Origin: JABDQA01 sp963759125
Lineage (GTDB): Bacteria; Desulfobacterota; Desulfobulbia; Desulfobulbales; Desulfocapsaceae
DNA length: 64,000 nt
Assembly (NCBI GenBank): GCA_963759125.1
Contig: CAVWXN010000008.1
Coordinates: forward strand, 186,001 to 250,000
Direction: 5' to 3'
The position numbers were made by a program, and so were the translations under genes. How positions within the stretch are numbered: position 1 is the stretch's first letter; each line of letters opens with the position of its first letter. The notes below the pieces were generated by a model. The model was not told where the DNA came from, did no database searches, and worked only from the letters and a program-made list of their open reading frames with translations. Shown in pieces: positions 8,671-18,128 of this stretch.

Positions 8671-10785
8671 CTAGAGATCTTCCGCCTGGGCCTGAATCGC
8701 CGTGATGGCTACCGTATTGACGATATCATCAATGGTACAGCCCCGGGACAGATCATTTACCGGTTTGTTAAGCCCCTGCAGGATCGGCCCGATGGCCACC
8801 GCGTTGGCGGCCCGCTGCACGGCCTTATACGTGTTGTTGCCGGTGTTGAGATCTGGAAAAATGAACACGGTTGCCCGGCCCGCTACTGCGGATCCCGGCA
8901 ACTTGGTGTTCGCCACTTCGGGATCAATCGCGGCATCGTATTGCAGCGGACCTTCCAGAATGAAATCGAGATTTCTTTCCCTTATCAGGTTCTGGGCTAT
9001 GTGGGTGGCTTCCAACACTTTTTCCACGTCCTCTCCTTTGCCCGAGGTGCCAGTCGAATAGCTGAGCATAGCCACCCGCGGCTCGATACCGAAAGTGCGT
9101 GCCGTTTCAGCAGAACTCAAAGCAATCTCGGCCAGCTGGGAAGCATCGGGATTGGTGTTGACCGCACAATCACCATAGACCAGAATGCGATCTCGCAGAC
9201 ACATGAGAAATACAGAACTGACGATGGTAAAGCCCGGTTTGGCCTTGATAAACTCAAAAGCCGGCCGGACCGTGTGGGCCGTGGTGTTCAGAGCACCGGA
9301 AACCATGCCGTCGGCAAACCCTTTGTAGACCATCATGGTGCCAAAATAGGTGGTGTCGGACATCCTGTCCCTGGCCATGTCCTCTATGACGCCCTTGTGC
9401 TTGCGCAAAGAAATGTAGGTCTGGACGAAATCATCAAGCATCGGGCTGGTCTGGGGATCGATCACTTCCACCCAGGTAAGATCGAGCCCACTAGAAGCAG
9501 CAAGGCCCCTGACCTGATCCTCCCGACCGAGAATTGTCAGATCCGCAACTCCACGCCTGAGCAGGATATCGGCGGCCCTGAGGATGCGCTCACAGTTTCC
9601 TTCAGGCAAGACGATTCGCTGGCGATTCTCAGCGGCCCTTTCGGTCAGTGAATATTCGAACATCTTGGGGGTGATTCGGGCAGGACGGTCGGTGATCACA
9701 TTTTCCCGCAATTCGGCGACATTCACATACTTCGAAAAATCACCGAGGGCCGTGGCTATCCTGGACTGATCGTCGGCCTCGATATGTCCGTAAAGCTCGT
9801 AGAGCTGCTGAACAACCAGGTAGGTATGGCCTTTCACACAGATGATTGGCACGGGCTTGCCCGACCAGCCATCGATCAGGCGGCGAATATTGTCTGAGGG
9901 CACCAGCCCACCGGTGAGCACAATGCCCGAAACTTCGGGGTAGGAAGTTGAGGAGCGGGCTGAGAGGCAGGCCAGAATGATGTCATGCCGATCGCCAGGG
10001 GTGATCACCAAACATCCCGGAGTGATGTATTCAAGGAAATTCTCGACCCTCATGGCGGCCACCACATAATCCCCGACAATCATGTTCAAGGCCGCTGCTC
10101 CGTACATGATGCTGCCGTTGAGCCAGCGATTGACATCACCAACAGTGGGGTTGGCCAGGGCAGGATTCTCTGGGATAACATAAAACGGCAGCCCCTCATC
10201 CGGATGATATTTTCGCCTTATGTCAGAGAGGATCTGTGATGTCAAGCCCTCCGGTGCACGATTTATAATCGAGGAGACAAGAATCAGTCCCTTTTCTTTA
10301 TGGCTGTCGATGGACACCTGAACCTGCCGGATCATCTCCTCGACCGTTTTCTTACGGCCCGAGGAAATCAGCAAAACCGGCGCCCCGAGATTGGCGGCGA
10401 TGTCACCATTTATCTCTGATTCGAAAGTGGTATCCTGGCCCCTGAAATCGGTTCCCTCGATCAATACGAAATCGTATTCATCGGCTATCTCACGGTATTT
10501 TTGGAGAATGAGGTCATGCAAATCGTCCTCGCGACCGGAATTGATCAACTCATAAGCCTTTTTCAAGGTACAGCCGTAGCAGGTTTCATACTCCTGTTCG
10601 AGTTCAAAATAATCGATGATGAGGGTAATATCGTGGTCCGGTTTTTCTTCCACATGGTCATTGATTATCGGCCTGAAAAAAGCCACTCGATGGAGCTGAT
10701 TCAACAGCATCTGCATGATACCGAGGACGATGACCGACTTTCCGCTGCGCTCTTCGGTGGCAGTTACGTAGAGATTGTTCGGCAT
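8671..10785 (-). CDS. pta: Phosphate acetyltransferase (long, three-domain form)
   Basis: Interconverts acetyl-CoA and acetyl phosphate. 704 residues, the long E. coli type. It has an N-terminal CobQ/dethiobiotin-synthetase-like P-loop domain (TATEERSGKSV at residues 8-18), a middle DRTGG domain (about 215-330), and a C-terminal PTA/PTB catalytic domain (about 375-700, with LPEGNCERIL, the SGALNTTAHTVRP active-site region and LQGLNKPVNDLSRG). It is the first gene of the pta-ackA-lutC-lutBA-GNAT run. No strong ribosome site precedes the ATG, and no clear promoter was found in the 113 bases upstream. Confidence 0.97.
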   Translation of the reverse strand: MPNNLYVTATEERSGKSVIVLGIMQMLLNQLHRVAFFRPIINDHVEEKPDHDITLIIDYFELEQEYETCYGCTLKKAYELINSGREDDLHDLILQKYREIADEYDFVLIEGTDFRGQDTTFESEINGDIAANLGAPVLLISSGRKKTVEEMIRQVQVSIDSHKEKGLILVSSIINRAPEGLTSQILSDIRRKYHPDEGLPFYVIPENPALANPTVGDVNRWLNGSIMYGAAALNMIVGDYVVAAMRVENFLEYITPGCLVITPGDRHDIILACLSARSSTSYPEVSGIVLTGGLVPSDNIRRLIDGWSGKPVPIICVKGHTYLVVQQLYELYGHIEADDQSRIATALGDFSKYVNVAELRENVITDRPARITPKMFEYSLTERAAENRQRIVLPEGNCERILRAADILLRRGVADLTILGREDQVRGLAASSGLDLTWVEVIDPQTSPMLDDFVQTYISLRKHKGVIEDMARDRMSDTTYFGTMMVYKGFADGMVSGALNTTAHTVRPAFEFIKAKPGFTIVSSVFLMCLRDRILVYGDCAVNTNPDASQLAEIALSSAETARTFGIEPRVAMLSYSTGTSGKGEDVEKVLEATHIAQNLIRERNLDFILEGPLQYDAAIDPEVANTKLPGSAVAGRATVFIFPDLNTGNNTYKAVQRAANAVAIGPILQGLNKPVNDLSRGCTIDDIVNTVAITAIQAQAEDL

Positions 10786-10898
10786 GTGGGCAGTGGGATT
10801 AGTTTGAGATTAACGGGCAATGGTGGCCTCGACACTGGCACCCAGATGTCGGATGGTTCCTTGCTGCTGGCTACTGAGGATTGGGAACTTAGCACAAA

Positions 10899-11531
10899 TC
10901 AGGGTAAATGGACATATGCGTTTGCCGGAATGGGGACGAAATTTTCACTTCCAGGAGTCTTCCAGAACAATTTCAGCGCCGCGGTTCCTTTCCTCTGGAA
11001 ATATTCCACCAGCAGCGGATAATGGCCGGCCTTGTCAATGGTGACATTGCCGATATTGGAAAGCCGGTCAGAATGCTGTTCAGGGTCGCTGATCACTGTC
11101 TTGCCGCTGAGCATGACGTTGACACCGTCATTGGACAGAGCCTGAAACTGATACAGCCCTTCTTCTTTGATCACGAGATAACCCCGCATACGCATGGCCA
11201 CCCCACGATTGGCGCCGCTGTCAAAAACCTCTTCCTGGCCGAACTGATGATTCAGCTCGAAAATGGGTTTGCCTGTTTTTTTCCTAAACGAGGAACTGCC
11301 ATTTCCGGGAATGCTATCCAGGTGTCGTTCGAAAAACTCCAGATAATAGACAACGCTCAATCCTTTTGCCAATAGCTCCAGTGAAACGATCTCGGGTTCA
11401 ATGTTTTGCACCTCGAGCGGCGCGTATTCGACCGGCTTGCTGAAATCTTTGGCAGCATCAGCAGGCGGTACTGTAAGCAGACAGAGCGCTCCGAATAACA
11501 ACAGCCATTTTTGTCCAAGTCGCGATCGCAT
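10899..11531 (-). CDS. Exported PA14-domain protein
   Basis: 210 residues with a signal peptide (residues 1-27, cleavage probably after ADA at 25-27) and one PA14 domain (about residues 60-205). The PA14 pattern is clear: GYLVIKEEGLYQFQALSNDGVNVMLSGKTVI, then GHYPLLVEYFQRKGTAALKLFW. PA14 domains bind carbohydrates in adhesins and glycosidases. Here the domain is alone with no catalytic partner, so a periplasmic or surface binding role is inferred. The start has AGGGG upstream. It is divergent from the TRAP transporter across a 287-base spacer. Confidence 0.85.
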   Translation of the reverse strand: MRSRLGQKWLLLFGALCLLTVPPADAAKDFSKPVEYAPLEVQNIEPEIVSLELLAKGLSVVYYLEFFERHLDSIPGNGSSSFRKKTGKPIFELNHQFGQEEVFDSGANRGVAMRMRGYLVIKEEGLYQFQALSNDGVNVMLSGKTVISDPEQHSDRLSNIGNVTIDKAGHYPLLVEYFQRKGTAALKLFWKTPGSENFVPIPANAYVHLP

Positions 11532-11818
11532 ACTCTATCCCCTTTGCTGATCCATTCCTGTTATTGATTCACTGCTTTCAAATCTATTCATTTCCTCTGA
11601 AAATACAAATCCATATCCTTTCAATTCCAGGGTTCGTGATTATTTCAACTCAAGTAATGTGATAGATAGAACAGATCAGTCACACATTGTTCTTGAAGAT
11701 ATGAATAAAGTGTATTCTCTTTATTAGCGGCATGAGCATCCATGCCGTTCCTTGACCACCCCAAAGTACCGGAGCTTACCCAGATTAGGCCCGGAAATCT
11801 CAGCCATAGGAGTGAACA
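11532..11818. other. Divergent intergenic region with small palindrome
   Basis: 287 bases between the divergent PA14 and TAXI genes, AT-rich in the middle, with no open frame that looks coding. A perfect 7-base inverted repeat CGGCATG/CATGCCG with a 6-base loop lies at 11728-11747, about 70 bases before the TAXI start. It could be an operator or a leader hairpin. A TGTGA ... TCACA pair at about 11658-11684 has a 17-base spacing, too long for a CRP/FNR site. Confidence 0.35.
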
Positions 11819-12838
11819 ATGAAGTGTAAACCCCTACCTTTCCACCTTGTCATTGCCGCAGTTGTCATTGCTTTTTTTACCGCAAATCCAGCCCAGGCAG
11901 CTGAGGAACGCAGCTATCTCCTTGCAACTGCAACCACCGGAGGTACATACTACCCAGTTGGCGTGGCCATTTCGACTCTTACCAAGGTTAAGCTGCAGCC
12001 AGCACACAAAATCGGCATGTCTGCCATCAACTCAGCCGGTTCTGGGGAAAACATCAAGCTCTTGCGGGACAATGAAGTTCAGTTTGCCATTCTGCAGGGC
12101 CTTTTTGGCTACTACGCCTGGAACGGTAAGGGTCCTCTGGAAAATGACGGTCCTCAAAAAGAATTGCGGTCGGTGACCATGCTCTGGCAGAATGTTGAGC
12201 ATTTCACCATTCTTGCAGACAAAGCGAAAACCGGCACCATCGCTGATTTGGAAAATCTTAAGGGTGAACGCATGGCTCTGGGCGCCAAAAATTCAGGAAC
12301 CATTGGATCCAACAAGTTCCTGCTCGGTAACCTCGGCCTAGATGCAGAAAAAGATTTCGAGCTTGTATACGGCGGCTACGGTCCCAGTGCAGATGCTCTG
12401 CAGAACGGACAAATTGCCGGTTTAGGCATTCCCGGAGGAGCTCCAACCGGTGCAATTACCCGTGTCATGGCAGCCATGGGCGATAAAATAAAAATTCTTG
12501 ATTTCACCGACGAGCAGGCCAAGAACGCTGATGGTGGATTTGAACTATACACCCGCTACGTGATCAAATCCGGAACCTATCCGGGCCAGGAAAAAGATAT
12601 CAACACTATTGCCCAGCCGAACTTTCTGGCCGTCCGAGCTGATGTTGACGAAGAGGCTGTCTACCTGATTACCAAAACTATTTATGAGAACCTGCCGTTT
12701 CTAAATGCCATTCATAAAGCTACTTCAGTCATGGCTCTTGAAAAAGCCCTGGCAGGACTGCCAATGCCCCTGCACCCTGGCGCGGCCAGATATTTTAAGG
12801 AAGCTGGGCTGGACATCCCGGCTCGATTGATGCCCTAA
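11819..12838 (+). CDS. TAXI-family TRAP transporter solute-binding protein
   Basis: Periplasmic substrate-binding subunit of a tripartite (TRAP) uptake system, 339 residues. The signal peptide ends about residue 27 (NPAQA). The mature part opens with the TAXI hallmark ATATTGGTYYPVG, followed by SAGSGENIKLLRDNEVQFAILQG. AGGAGTG lies just upstream of the ATG. The fused permease gene follows after 70 bases containing a strong hairpin. TAXI proteins bind glutamate, 2-oxoglutarate or other carboxylates; the ligand here cannot be stated. Confidence 0.93.
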   Translation: MKCKPLPFHLVIAAVVIAFFTANPAQAAEERSYLLATATTGGTYYPVGVAISTLTKVKLQPAHKIGMSAINSAGSGENIKLLRDNEVQFAILQGLFGYYAWNGKGPLENDGPQKELRSVTMLWQNVEHFTILADKAKTGTIADLENLKGERMALGAKNSGTIGSNKFLLGNLGLDAEKDFELVYGGYGPSADALQNGQIAGLGIPGGAPTGAITRVMAAMGDKIKILDFTDEQAKNADGGFELYTRYVIKSGTYPGQEKDINTIAQPNFLAVRADVDEEAVYLITKTIYENLPFLNAIHKATSVMALEKALAGLPMPLHPGAARYFKEAGLDIPARLMP

Positions 12839-12850
12839 TAAATGCTACTT

Positions 12851-12882
12851 AGTTCACTCCCGCCTACTGACGGGAGTGAACT
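12851..12882 (+). terminator. Intercistronic hairpin between TRAP binding protein and permease
   Basis: Perfect 12-base stem (AGTTCACTCCCG pairing with CGGGAGTGAACT) with an 8-base loop and no following T-run. In binding-protein/permease operons such hairpins protect the upstream message or reduce read-through, giving more binding protein than permease. That role here is inferred. Confidence 0.6.
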
Positions 12883-12908
12883 TGCTGACTTATCCTCAGG
12901 TGTAATGT

Positions 12909-14990
12909 GTGAAATCCGAAACCTCCGGGACCGAGGCGCAGCCATATATTGAGAAAGCCATATTTGTTCTCGGGGTCATCGTCTCTTTACTGCACATTTA
13001 TTTCAATATATTCGCCATACTTCCCAACCTCCTTCAAAACTCGCTGCATTTCTCCGGATTTGCGCTTCTCTGCGCCCTCGTCTACCCGTTAAGAAAAACA
13101 AAGGATTCCCCTAGAAGTAGGCTTTCTCTCTTCATTGATCTATCCATAGGGGTCACTGCTGCCGTCTGTGCAATTTACATGATCAGCATGGAGGATGCGA
13201 TCTACGCCCGTGGCGTGCATTTGAGCAGAAGCGAGTGGCTAGCAGGTACCCTGCTCATTTTTACAGCCATTGAATTTACCAGGCGCACAACCGGCTGGAT
13301 TATTCCTTTCCTCATTGTTCTTGCTCTCTCCTATGTCGGCTGGTGGGGCAGTCTGATCGGGGGTGTTTTCAAGTTCAGCGGACTGACTGCCGAAACCATA
13401 CTTTTCAGATCAATCTATGGTGATGACGGCATTTTTGGGAACATAGCCAGAATATCCTCGACTTTTGTCTTCATGTTTATTCTGTTCGGCGCATTTCTTC
13501 TGAAATCAGGGGCCGGAGAATTCGTCATAAACCTTGCCAGAGCCGTTGCCGGAAGATTTATTGGCGGCCCGGGACTTGTCGCAGTCTTTGCCTCCGGCCT
13601 TACCGGAACCATTTCCGGTTCTGCTGTTGCCAATACCGCCTCAACCGGGGTAATTACCATCCCGCTGATGAAACGGGCCGGATTCGAACCAAAATTTGCT
13701 GCGGGTGTCGAAGCTGCAGCCTCAACCGGTGGACAACTGATGCCGCCAATTATGGGAGCTGGCGCTTTCGTGATGGCCAGCTATACTCAAATCCCCTATA
13801 CGACGATCGTTCTTTACTCGGTCTTGCCGGCAATTCTTTATTTTGCCACGGTTGGTTTTTTCGTAAGGGTAGAAGCCAAACGTTCGAATATTCAGGCTGT
13901 GGAAGATGAGAATCTTAGGATATTCGAGGTGATAAAAACAGGAGGACTCCCTTTTCTCCTACCGATTTCAGTTTTAATCGGCTTGTTGATATACGGCTTT
14001 ACCCCCACCTATGCCGCCGGCATTTCCATTGTCGCCGTAGTGGCCTCATCCTGGTTGACTCCACACAGAATGGGAATCAAAGGTGTTTTCGAGGCACTTG
14101 CGCTTGGCGCCCGCAATATGGTTATGACCGCTATCCTGCTCTGCAGCGTAGGTCTGGTTGTCAATGTAATTGCCACGGCGGGCATCGGCAACACCTTCTC
14201 ACTGATGATAACCAACTGGTCCGGACACAGCCTGCTCATGGCCATCACCCTGATCGGCCTTGCCTCCCTGGTGCTTGGTATGGGATTGCCGGTTACTGCA
14301 GCTTATATTGTCCTGGGCACCCTTTCAGCCCCGGCTCTCTACAACCTCATCGTCGATGGCCAGATCGTCCAGATTCTTGCCGCCGGAAACCTGGGCGAAG
14401 AGGTGAAGGCCGTAATGATGCTGGCCCTGCCTGACCAAATCGAGATGCTGAGCAAGCCGATGGCCATCGAACAGGCCAGGACGTTGCTCGACGCCATTCC
14501 GCCTGACCTGGCCGGCACCGTGCGCGATATGGCCCTGTCGCCTGAGGCCGCACTCTTCGCGCTGCTTTCGGCTCATATGATCATCTTCTGGCTCAGCCAG
14601 GACTCCAACGTAACCCCACCGGTCTGTCTGGCTGCATTTACCGCAGCAGCTATCGCTGAGACTCCGCCAATGGCAACCGGTCTCAGGTCCTGGAAAATTG
14701 CCAAAGGTCTCTATATCATTCCGCTGCTCTTTGCCTATACTCCGCTGCTTGGCGGTAGTTGGCTGGAAATATTGACCATTTTCATCTTTGCGCTGGCCGG
14801 ACTCTACGCCTTTACCTGCGCCCTGCAGGGCCATATGGAAAACCCTGTCACTCTGCCAATCCGGCTGTTGTTGCTGCTCCTCGCCCTGGCCCTTTTAAAA
14901 CCTACAGCAGTGCTCGTTCAGGCTGCCGCACTGAGCGGCCTGGTGCTGTTGCTGTTTGTCAATATCAGAAGACAAAGAGGGACAGGCTAG
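12909..14990 (+). CDS. TRAP transporter fused permease (DctQM type)
   Basis: 693 residues, an inner-membrane protein with many helices. The first about 130 residues correspond to the small DctQ-like part and the rest to the DctM-type permease, with FASGLTGTISGSAVANTASTG, MPPIMGAGAFVMA, GMGLPVTAAYIVLG and the late QDSNVTPPVCLAAFTAAAIA motif. It works with the TAXI binding protein upstream, probably driven by a sodium or proton gradient. It starts at GTG 12909; a nearby ATG at 12905 is in another frame. The stop overlaps the convergent hydrolase stop by four bases. Confidence 0.93.
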   Translation: MKSETSGTEAQPYIEKAIFVLGVIVSLLHIYFNIFAILPNLLQNSLHFSGFALLCALVYPLRKTKDSPRSRLSLFIDLSIGVTAAVCAIYMISMEDAIYARGVHLSRSEWLAGTLLIFTAIEFTRRTTGWIIPFLIVLALSYVGWWGSLIGGVFKFSGLTAETILFRSIYGDDGIFGNIARISSTFVFMFILFGAFLLKSGAGEFVINLARAVAGRFIGGPGLVAVFASGLTGTISGSAVANTASTGVITIPLMKRAGFEPKFAAGVEAAASTGGQLMPPIMGAGAFVMASYTQIPYTTIVLYSVLPAILYFATVGFFVRVEAKRSNIQAVEDENLRIFEVIKTGGLPFLLPISVLIGLLIYGFTPTYAAGISIVAVVASSWLTPHRMGIKGVFEALALGARNMVMTAILLCSVGLVVNVIATAGIGNTFSLMITNWSGHSLLMAITLIGLASLVLGMGLPVTAAYIVLGTLSAPALYNLIVDGQIVQILAAGNLGEEVKAVMMLALPDQIEMLSKPMAIEQARTLLDAIPPDLAGTVRDMALSPEAALFALLSAHMIIFWLSQDSNVTPPVCLAAFTAAAIAETPPMATGLRSWKIAKGLYIIPLLFAYTPLLGGSWLEILTIFIFALAGLYAFTCALQGHMENPVTLPIRLLLLLLALALLKPTAVLVQAAALSGLVLLLFVNIRRQRGTG

Positions 14991-15976
14991 AGGGCTGCAG
15001 CGAAGAAGTTTACCATCCGGGTAAGGATATCATCTCTTATCCGATCGACTTCCATGAATAGCTCATGGCGGCCGTCCTCGTATTCCTTAAGTGAGCAGTA
15101 CTCGGATGATGTGCAGAACCGCTTTACTACTCCGCTCTTTATTACCTGATCCTGGGGGGCCGTAAGGATCAGCATTGGAATAGGAATTCTTTCCCTATTT
15201 GCGTTCACCGCTCTCATTGCCTTGTAAGCCTCATACAGCCAGCGATAGGTGGGTCCTCCGAGAGGCGCGAAATCGAGCAAATTGGTGAGAAAGCGATTGT
15301 AACTGAACCGCTCTTCATCTGAGGTCAACAAATTTCCATTGAACTGCAGGTCTGGCTGGTAGGGACCGGTGGTCGCTGCATAGCGCTCGCCGCGGCCGAA
15401 TCGGCAGGCCGCCGAGACATAGGGCTTGATCAGAAACTGCGGGAAAATAGAGTCGGTTCTGATCGCACCCATTGGCGATCCTAGAACCAGCCTGCTTATT
15501 TGTCCGGGATGGCGCAGTGCATAGAGCATCGATACAGTCCCCCCCATCGAATGGCTGATCAACCGAACCTGGTCAAGCCCAGCGGCGCCGCGTAACTCGC
15601 CAATCACTCGATGCAGATCGTCCACGTAGGTCTCGAATCGATCGATGTGACCCTTCTGGCGATCCTCGAGCTGTCTATCTGAAGCACCCTGCCCGCAATG
15701 GTCGTAGAGACAGACGGATATCCCTCTATGATAAAGGTCACGGGCAAGCTCGATATATTTTTCTATAAACTCTGTCCTGCCGCTGACCACGACTGTCGCC
15801 ATTTTCTGGGAGGCCTCCCTGGGCAAGGCCAGACGAAGTGTACCGCCGCCTGAGGATGGTATCCGCATCTCGGTAAAAGAGGATCGGTACCAGCTCTGTT
15901 GTTCCCGGTATCGCTTCAGGTATTCGTCTTGCTTACCCATTGATCCGTTCGCCCTTTGAAGCCTTTTCTTTTGCAA
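14987..15976 (-). CDS. Alpha/beta hydrolase (lysophospholipase/monoacylglycerol lipase type)
   Basis: Up to 329 residues, Hydrolase_4/serine aminopeptidase S33 family, similar to PldB. Nucleophile motif SHSMGG (Ser143), acidic residue in TAPQDQVI, histidine in DGRHELFME. YDHCGQGASD is the usual strand-loop after beta-4. No signal peptide, so cytoplasmic or peripheral. The start is uncertain. TTG at 15976 gives the longest frame, and ATG at 15940 (residue 13) is equally plausible, with AGGG 13 bases upstream. It is convergent with the TRAP permease, overlapping by four bases. Confidence 0.85.
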   Translation of the reverse strand: MQKKRLQRANGSMGKQDEYLKRYREQQSWYRSSFTEMRIPSSGGGTLRLALPREASQKMATVVVSGRTEFIEKYIELARDLYHRGISVCLYDHCGQGASDRQLEDRQKGHIDRFETYVDDLHRVIGELRGAAGLDQVRLISHSMGGTVSMLYALRHPGQISRLVLGSPMGAIRTDSIFPQFLIKPYVSAACRFGRGERYAATTGPYQPDLQFNGNLLTSDEERFSYNRFLTNLLDFAPLGGPTYRWLYEAYKAMRAVNANRERIPIPMLILTAPQDQVIKSGVVKRFCTSSEYCSLKEYEDGRHELFMEVDRIRDDILTRMVNFFAAAL

Positions 15977-16149
15977 TGAGAATTTCCAGCCTCCAAACAG
16001 CTAGCCATAGATGGAAATAGCGGTCCAAATCGCTCTTTTGACAGCAATCAAATAGGTTGCCTCGGCAACTCCCACTTGCTAGTATATCTGAGAGGTTGAG
16101 CTATTGTTGTTAGACAATGCCAAACTTACTAAATTTCTTCGCGTTTTCC

Positions 16150-16155
16150 TATAAT
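16150..16155 (+). promoter_or_regulatory. Possible -10 element for the class III FBPase gene
   Basis: A perfect TATAAT stands 55 bases before the ATG of the class III FBPase gene. The upstream -35 match is poor (TTACTA at 18 bases), so a promoter here is tentative. The rest of the 15977-16210 spacer shows no coding sequence. Confidence 0.3.
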
Positions 16156-16210
16156 TGAAGCACCATGGTACGCTCATTTCTCATCATCGCGTTCCCTTGA
16201 GGAGGGGATC

Positions 16211-18061
16211 ATGGTTCAAAATCGTTCCCGCCGAAAAACCGATAATAAGAAAAAACTACCAAGTACGCTGGTCAGGGCCAGGGGCATTGACGAACTGGCC
16301 CAGCGGCTATTGCAGGTTGAAACCGAGCTCAATTCAAATATCCCGACCACACTGTGGATCAGTGATCTACACGGTGAAGGTGACCGATTCAAGTCGATTT
16401 TGCGAGGCCGTTTCGGGGTATTATACCAGACCTGCCGGGAAGCACTGCCTAACACTTTTACCACCGATAAGGTGCAGTACCTGGTAAGAATAATCAGGCA
16501 GCAGCAATATATCGTCGACGGCTCAATCAAGATGGACACCCAGGACGTCATCCTCTGCCTGGTCCAAATCCTCAAATACAAACTTACCAACGCCCGCTAC
16601 CGTATTGAAGATATACTGATGCCGGAGTTTCGCGAAACGATCTCCAGGCTTTTATCGGGTCTGGTGGTACCCAATCCCATTTTCGAGAAAGACATCATTT
16701 CTGCCAGGCTGATTACTCATCTCTGTCATGGCATACGCAATGTGCTGCTTGACCGTATCCAGGTTCTTGGCGATATCTTCGACCGGGGCCCTCAACCGGA
16801 CAAGATCATTCGCTTTCTCTCCTCCTCTCCCTATCGCCGCATTGTCGACTATGTTTTTGGCAATCATGATATTCTCTGGATGGGCGCCGCCTCCGGAAAC
16901 AAATCGCTGATTGCCGAGGCGATCCGAATTACCTCCCGATACGACCATTTCGAATTCATGGATCGACTCGACTTCGACGTTTCCCTGCTCGAGTCATTTG
17001 CCATCTCAACTTATCCTGCTGAAAAGGTGACCGGGAATTTCAAGGCCAGGACCGACAAGGGCAGATCTATGGAAAAAGCTCTCGCCGTGATCCAGTTCAA
17101 ACTCGAGGAACAGACCATCGCTGACTTTCCCGATTATGGAATGGAGTCAAGGCTCTGGCTTGATAAGCTCTCGGCGATGCTCGAGAACAACCATACCGAA
17201 GGACTCAACGATACCTACTTCCCCACTATCGATTCTCAGGATCCAAGACGTTTATCGGTGGAGGAACAGGAAGTTATCGATGACCTGGCTGGTCAGTTCA
17301 TCACCAACAGAAAACTGAAGCGGCTGCTCGGTTATCTTTTCAGCATCGGCAAGACCTATTCGATTTATAACGATATGTTAAACATTCATGCCCTGGTGCC
17401 ATCCACCAGTGAAGGAGAGTTTGACGAATTTCTCGGCCGCAGCGGCAAAAACCTGCTCGCCTTTATCCAGGCTACCATTGAGCGGGTCGGCAACAATTAT
17501 CTGGAAGGTAAAACCCAGGATCCACGAGACCAGGCGTTATTTTTCTATCTCTGGTGTGGGCCGAAATCACCTTTTTTCGGCAAACATGCTATGAAAACCT
17601 TCGAACGCTATTTTCTGGTCGACAAAGCTACCCATGTTGAACGGTCTCTTTACTGGCTGCATAATCTGGAGAAACCTGAATTCAAGACAAAATTGCTGAA
17701 CGAGTTCGGGGTCAAGAGGGTCGTCTACGGTCACACTCCGATAGACTATCTCAAAGGTAAGCACATGGCCAGCGACGACGGGGTGGCCATCAATGTCGAC
17801 GGCGGATTCGCTGCGGCCTACTACAATCGCGGCCACTCGCTGGTCCAGACACCGCATCAGCTGTACGGTATCATCCTGCCGACCCCTGATGAAATAAAGG
17901 AAGCAGAACGCAAACTTGATTCGGCACCGCTCGATATTGAAATCATTGATGAGTTTCTTCATCCCAAAAAAGTCAAGGACAGCCAGGAAGGCAAGAAACT
18001 CCAAATAGAACGTGACCGGCTCATGAATAAGATAACCAAACTCGCAGCCGAGATGGAGTAG
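16211..18061 (+). CDS. fbp: Fructose-1,6-bisphosphatase class III
   Basis: Hydrolyses fructose 1,6-bisphosphate in gluconeogenesis. 616 residues, the large calcineurin-like enzyme typical of Firmicutes and found in some anaerobes. Metallophosphatase motifs: SDLHGE (residues 51-56), GDIFDRGP (187-194), GNHD (217-220), and later VYGHTPIDYLKGKHM followed by NVDGGFAAAYYNRGH. It has a strong ribosome site, GAGGAGGGG. Eukaryotic-type class I FBPase is not in the window. The next gene (67 bases on) is a GlpX-family protein with altered active site, so this is likely the working phosphatase of the pair. Confidence 0.93.
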   Translation: MVQNRSRRKTDNKKKLPSTLVRARGIDELAQRLLQVETELNSNIPTTLWISDLHGEGDRFKSILRGRFGVLYQTCREALPNTFTTDKVQYLVRIIRQQQYIVDGSIKMDTQDVILCLVQILKYKLTNARYRIEDILMPEFRETISRLLSGLVVPNPIFEKDIISARLITHLCHGIRNVLLDRIQVLGDIFDRGPQPDKIIRFLSSSPYRRIVDYVFGNHDILWMGAASGNKSLIAEAIRITSRYDHFEFMDRLDFDVSLLESFAISTYPAEKVTGNFKARTDKGRSMEKALAVIQFKLEEQTIADFPDYGMESRLWLDKLSAMLENNHTEGLNDTYFPTIDSQDPRRLSVEEQEVIDDLAGQFITNRKLKRLLGYLFSIGKTYSIYNDMLNIHALVPSTSEGEFDEFLGRSGKNLLAFIQATIERVGNNYLEGKTQDPRDQALFFYLWCGPKSPFFGKHAMKTFERYFLVDKATHVERSLYWLHNLEKPEFKTKLLNEFGVKRVVYGHTPIDYLKGKHMASDDGVAINVDGGFAAAYYNRGHSLVQTPHQLYGIILPTPDEIKEAERKLDSAPLDIEIIDEFLHPKKVKDSQEGKKLQIERDRLMNKITKLAAEME

Positions 18062-18128
18062 CAATGTCACCAGTGGATTTCTCCGTAAAGCTTAACAACT
18101 AAACCGCTCAATTCGATCAGGATTCCCC

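Noticed and set aside
10501..11022. Plus-strand open frame of 173 codons over the pta start and PA14 end
   Set aside because: Mostly antisense to pta and the PA14 gene; composition is not protein-like.
11655..11690. CRP/FNR-like TGTGA...TCACA site
   Set aside because: The half-sites are 17 bases apart instead of 6, so they do not form a normal operator.
16055..16080. Small palindrome GTTGCC/GGCAAC as terminator
   Set aside because: Short stem with only a two-base loop and no T-run; it lies upstream of genes in both directions.
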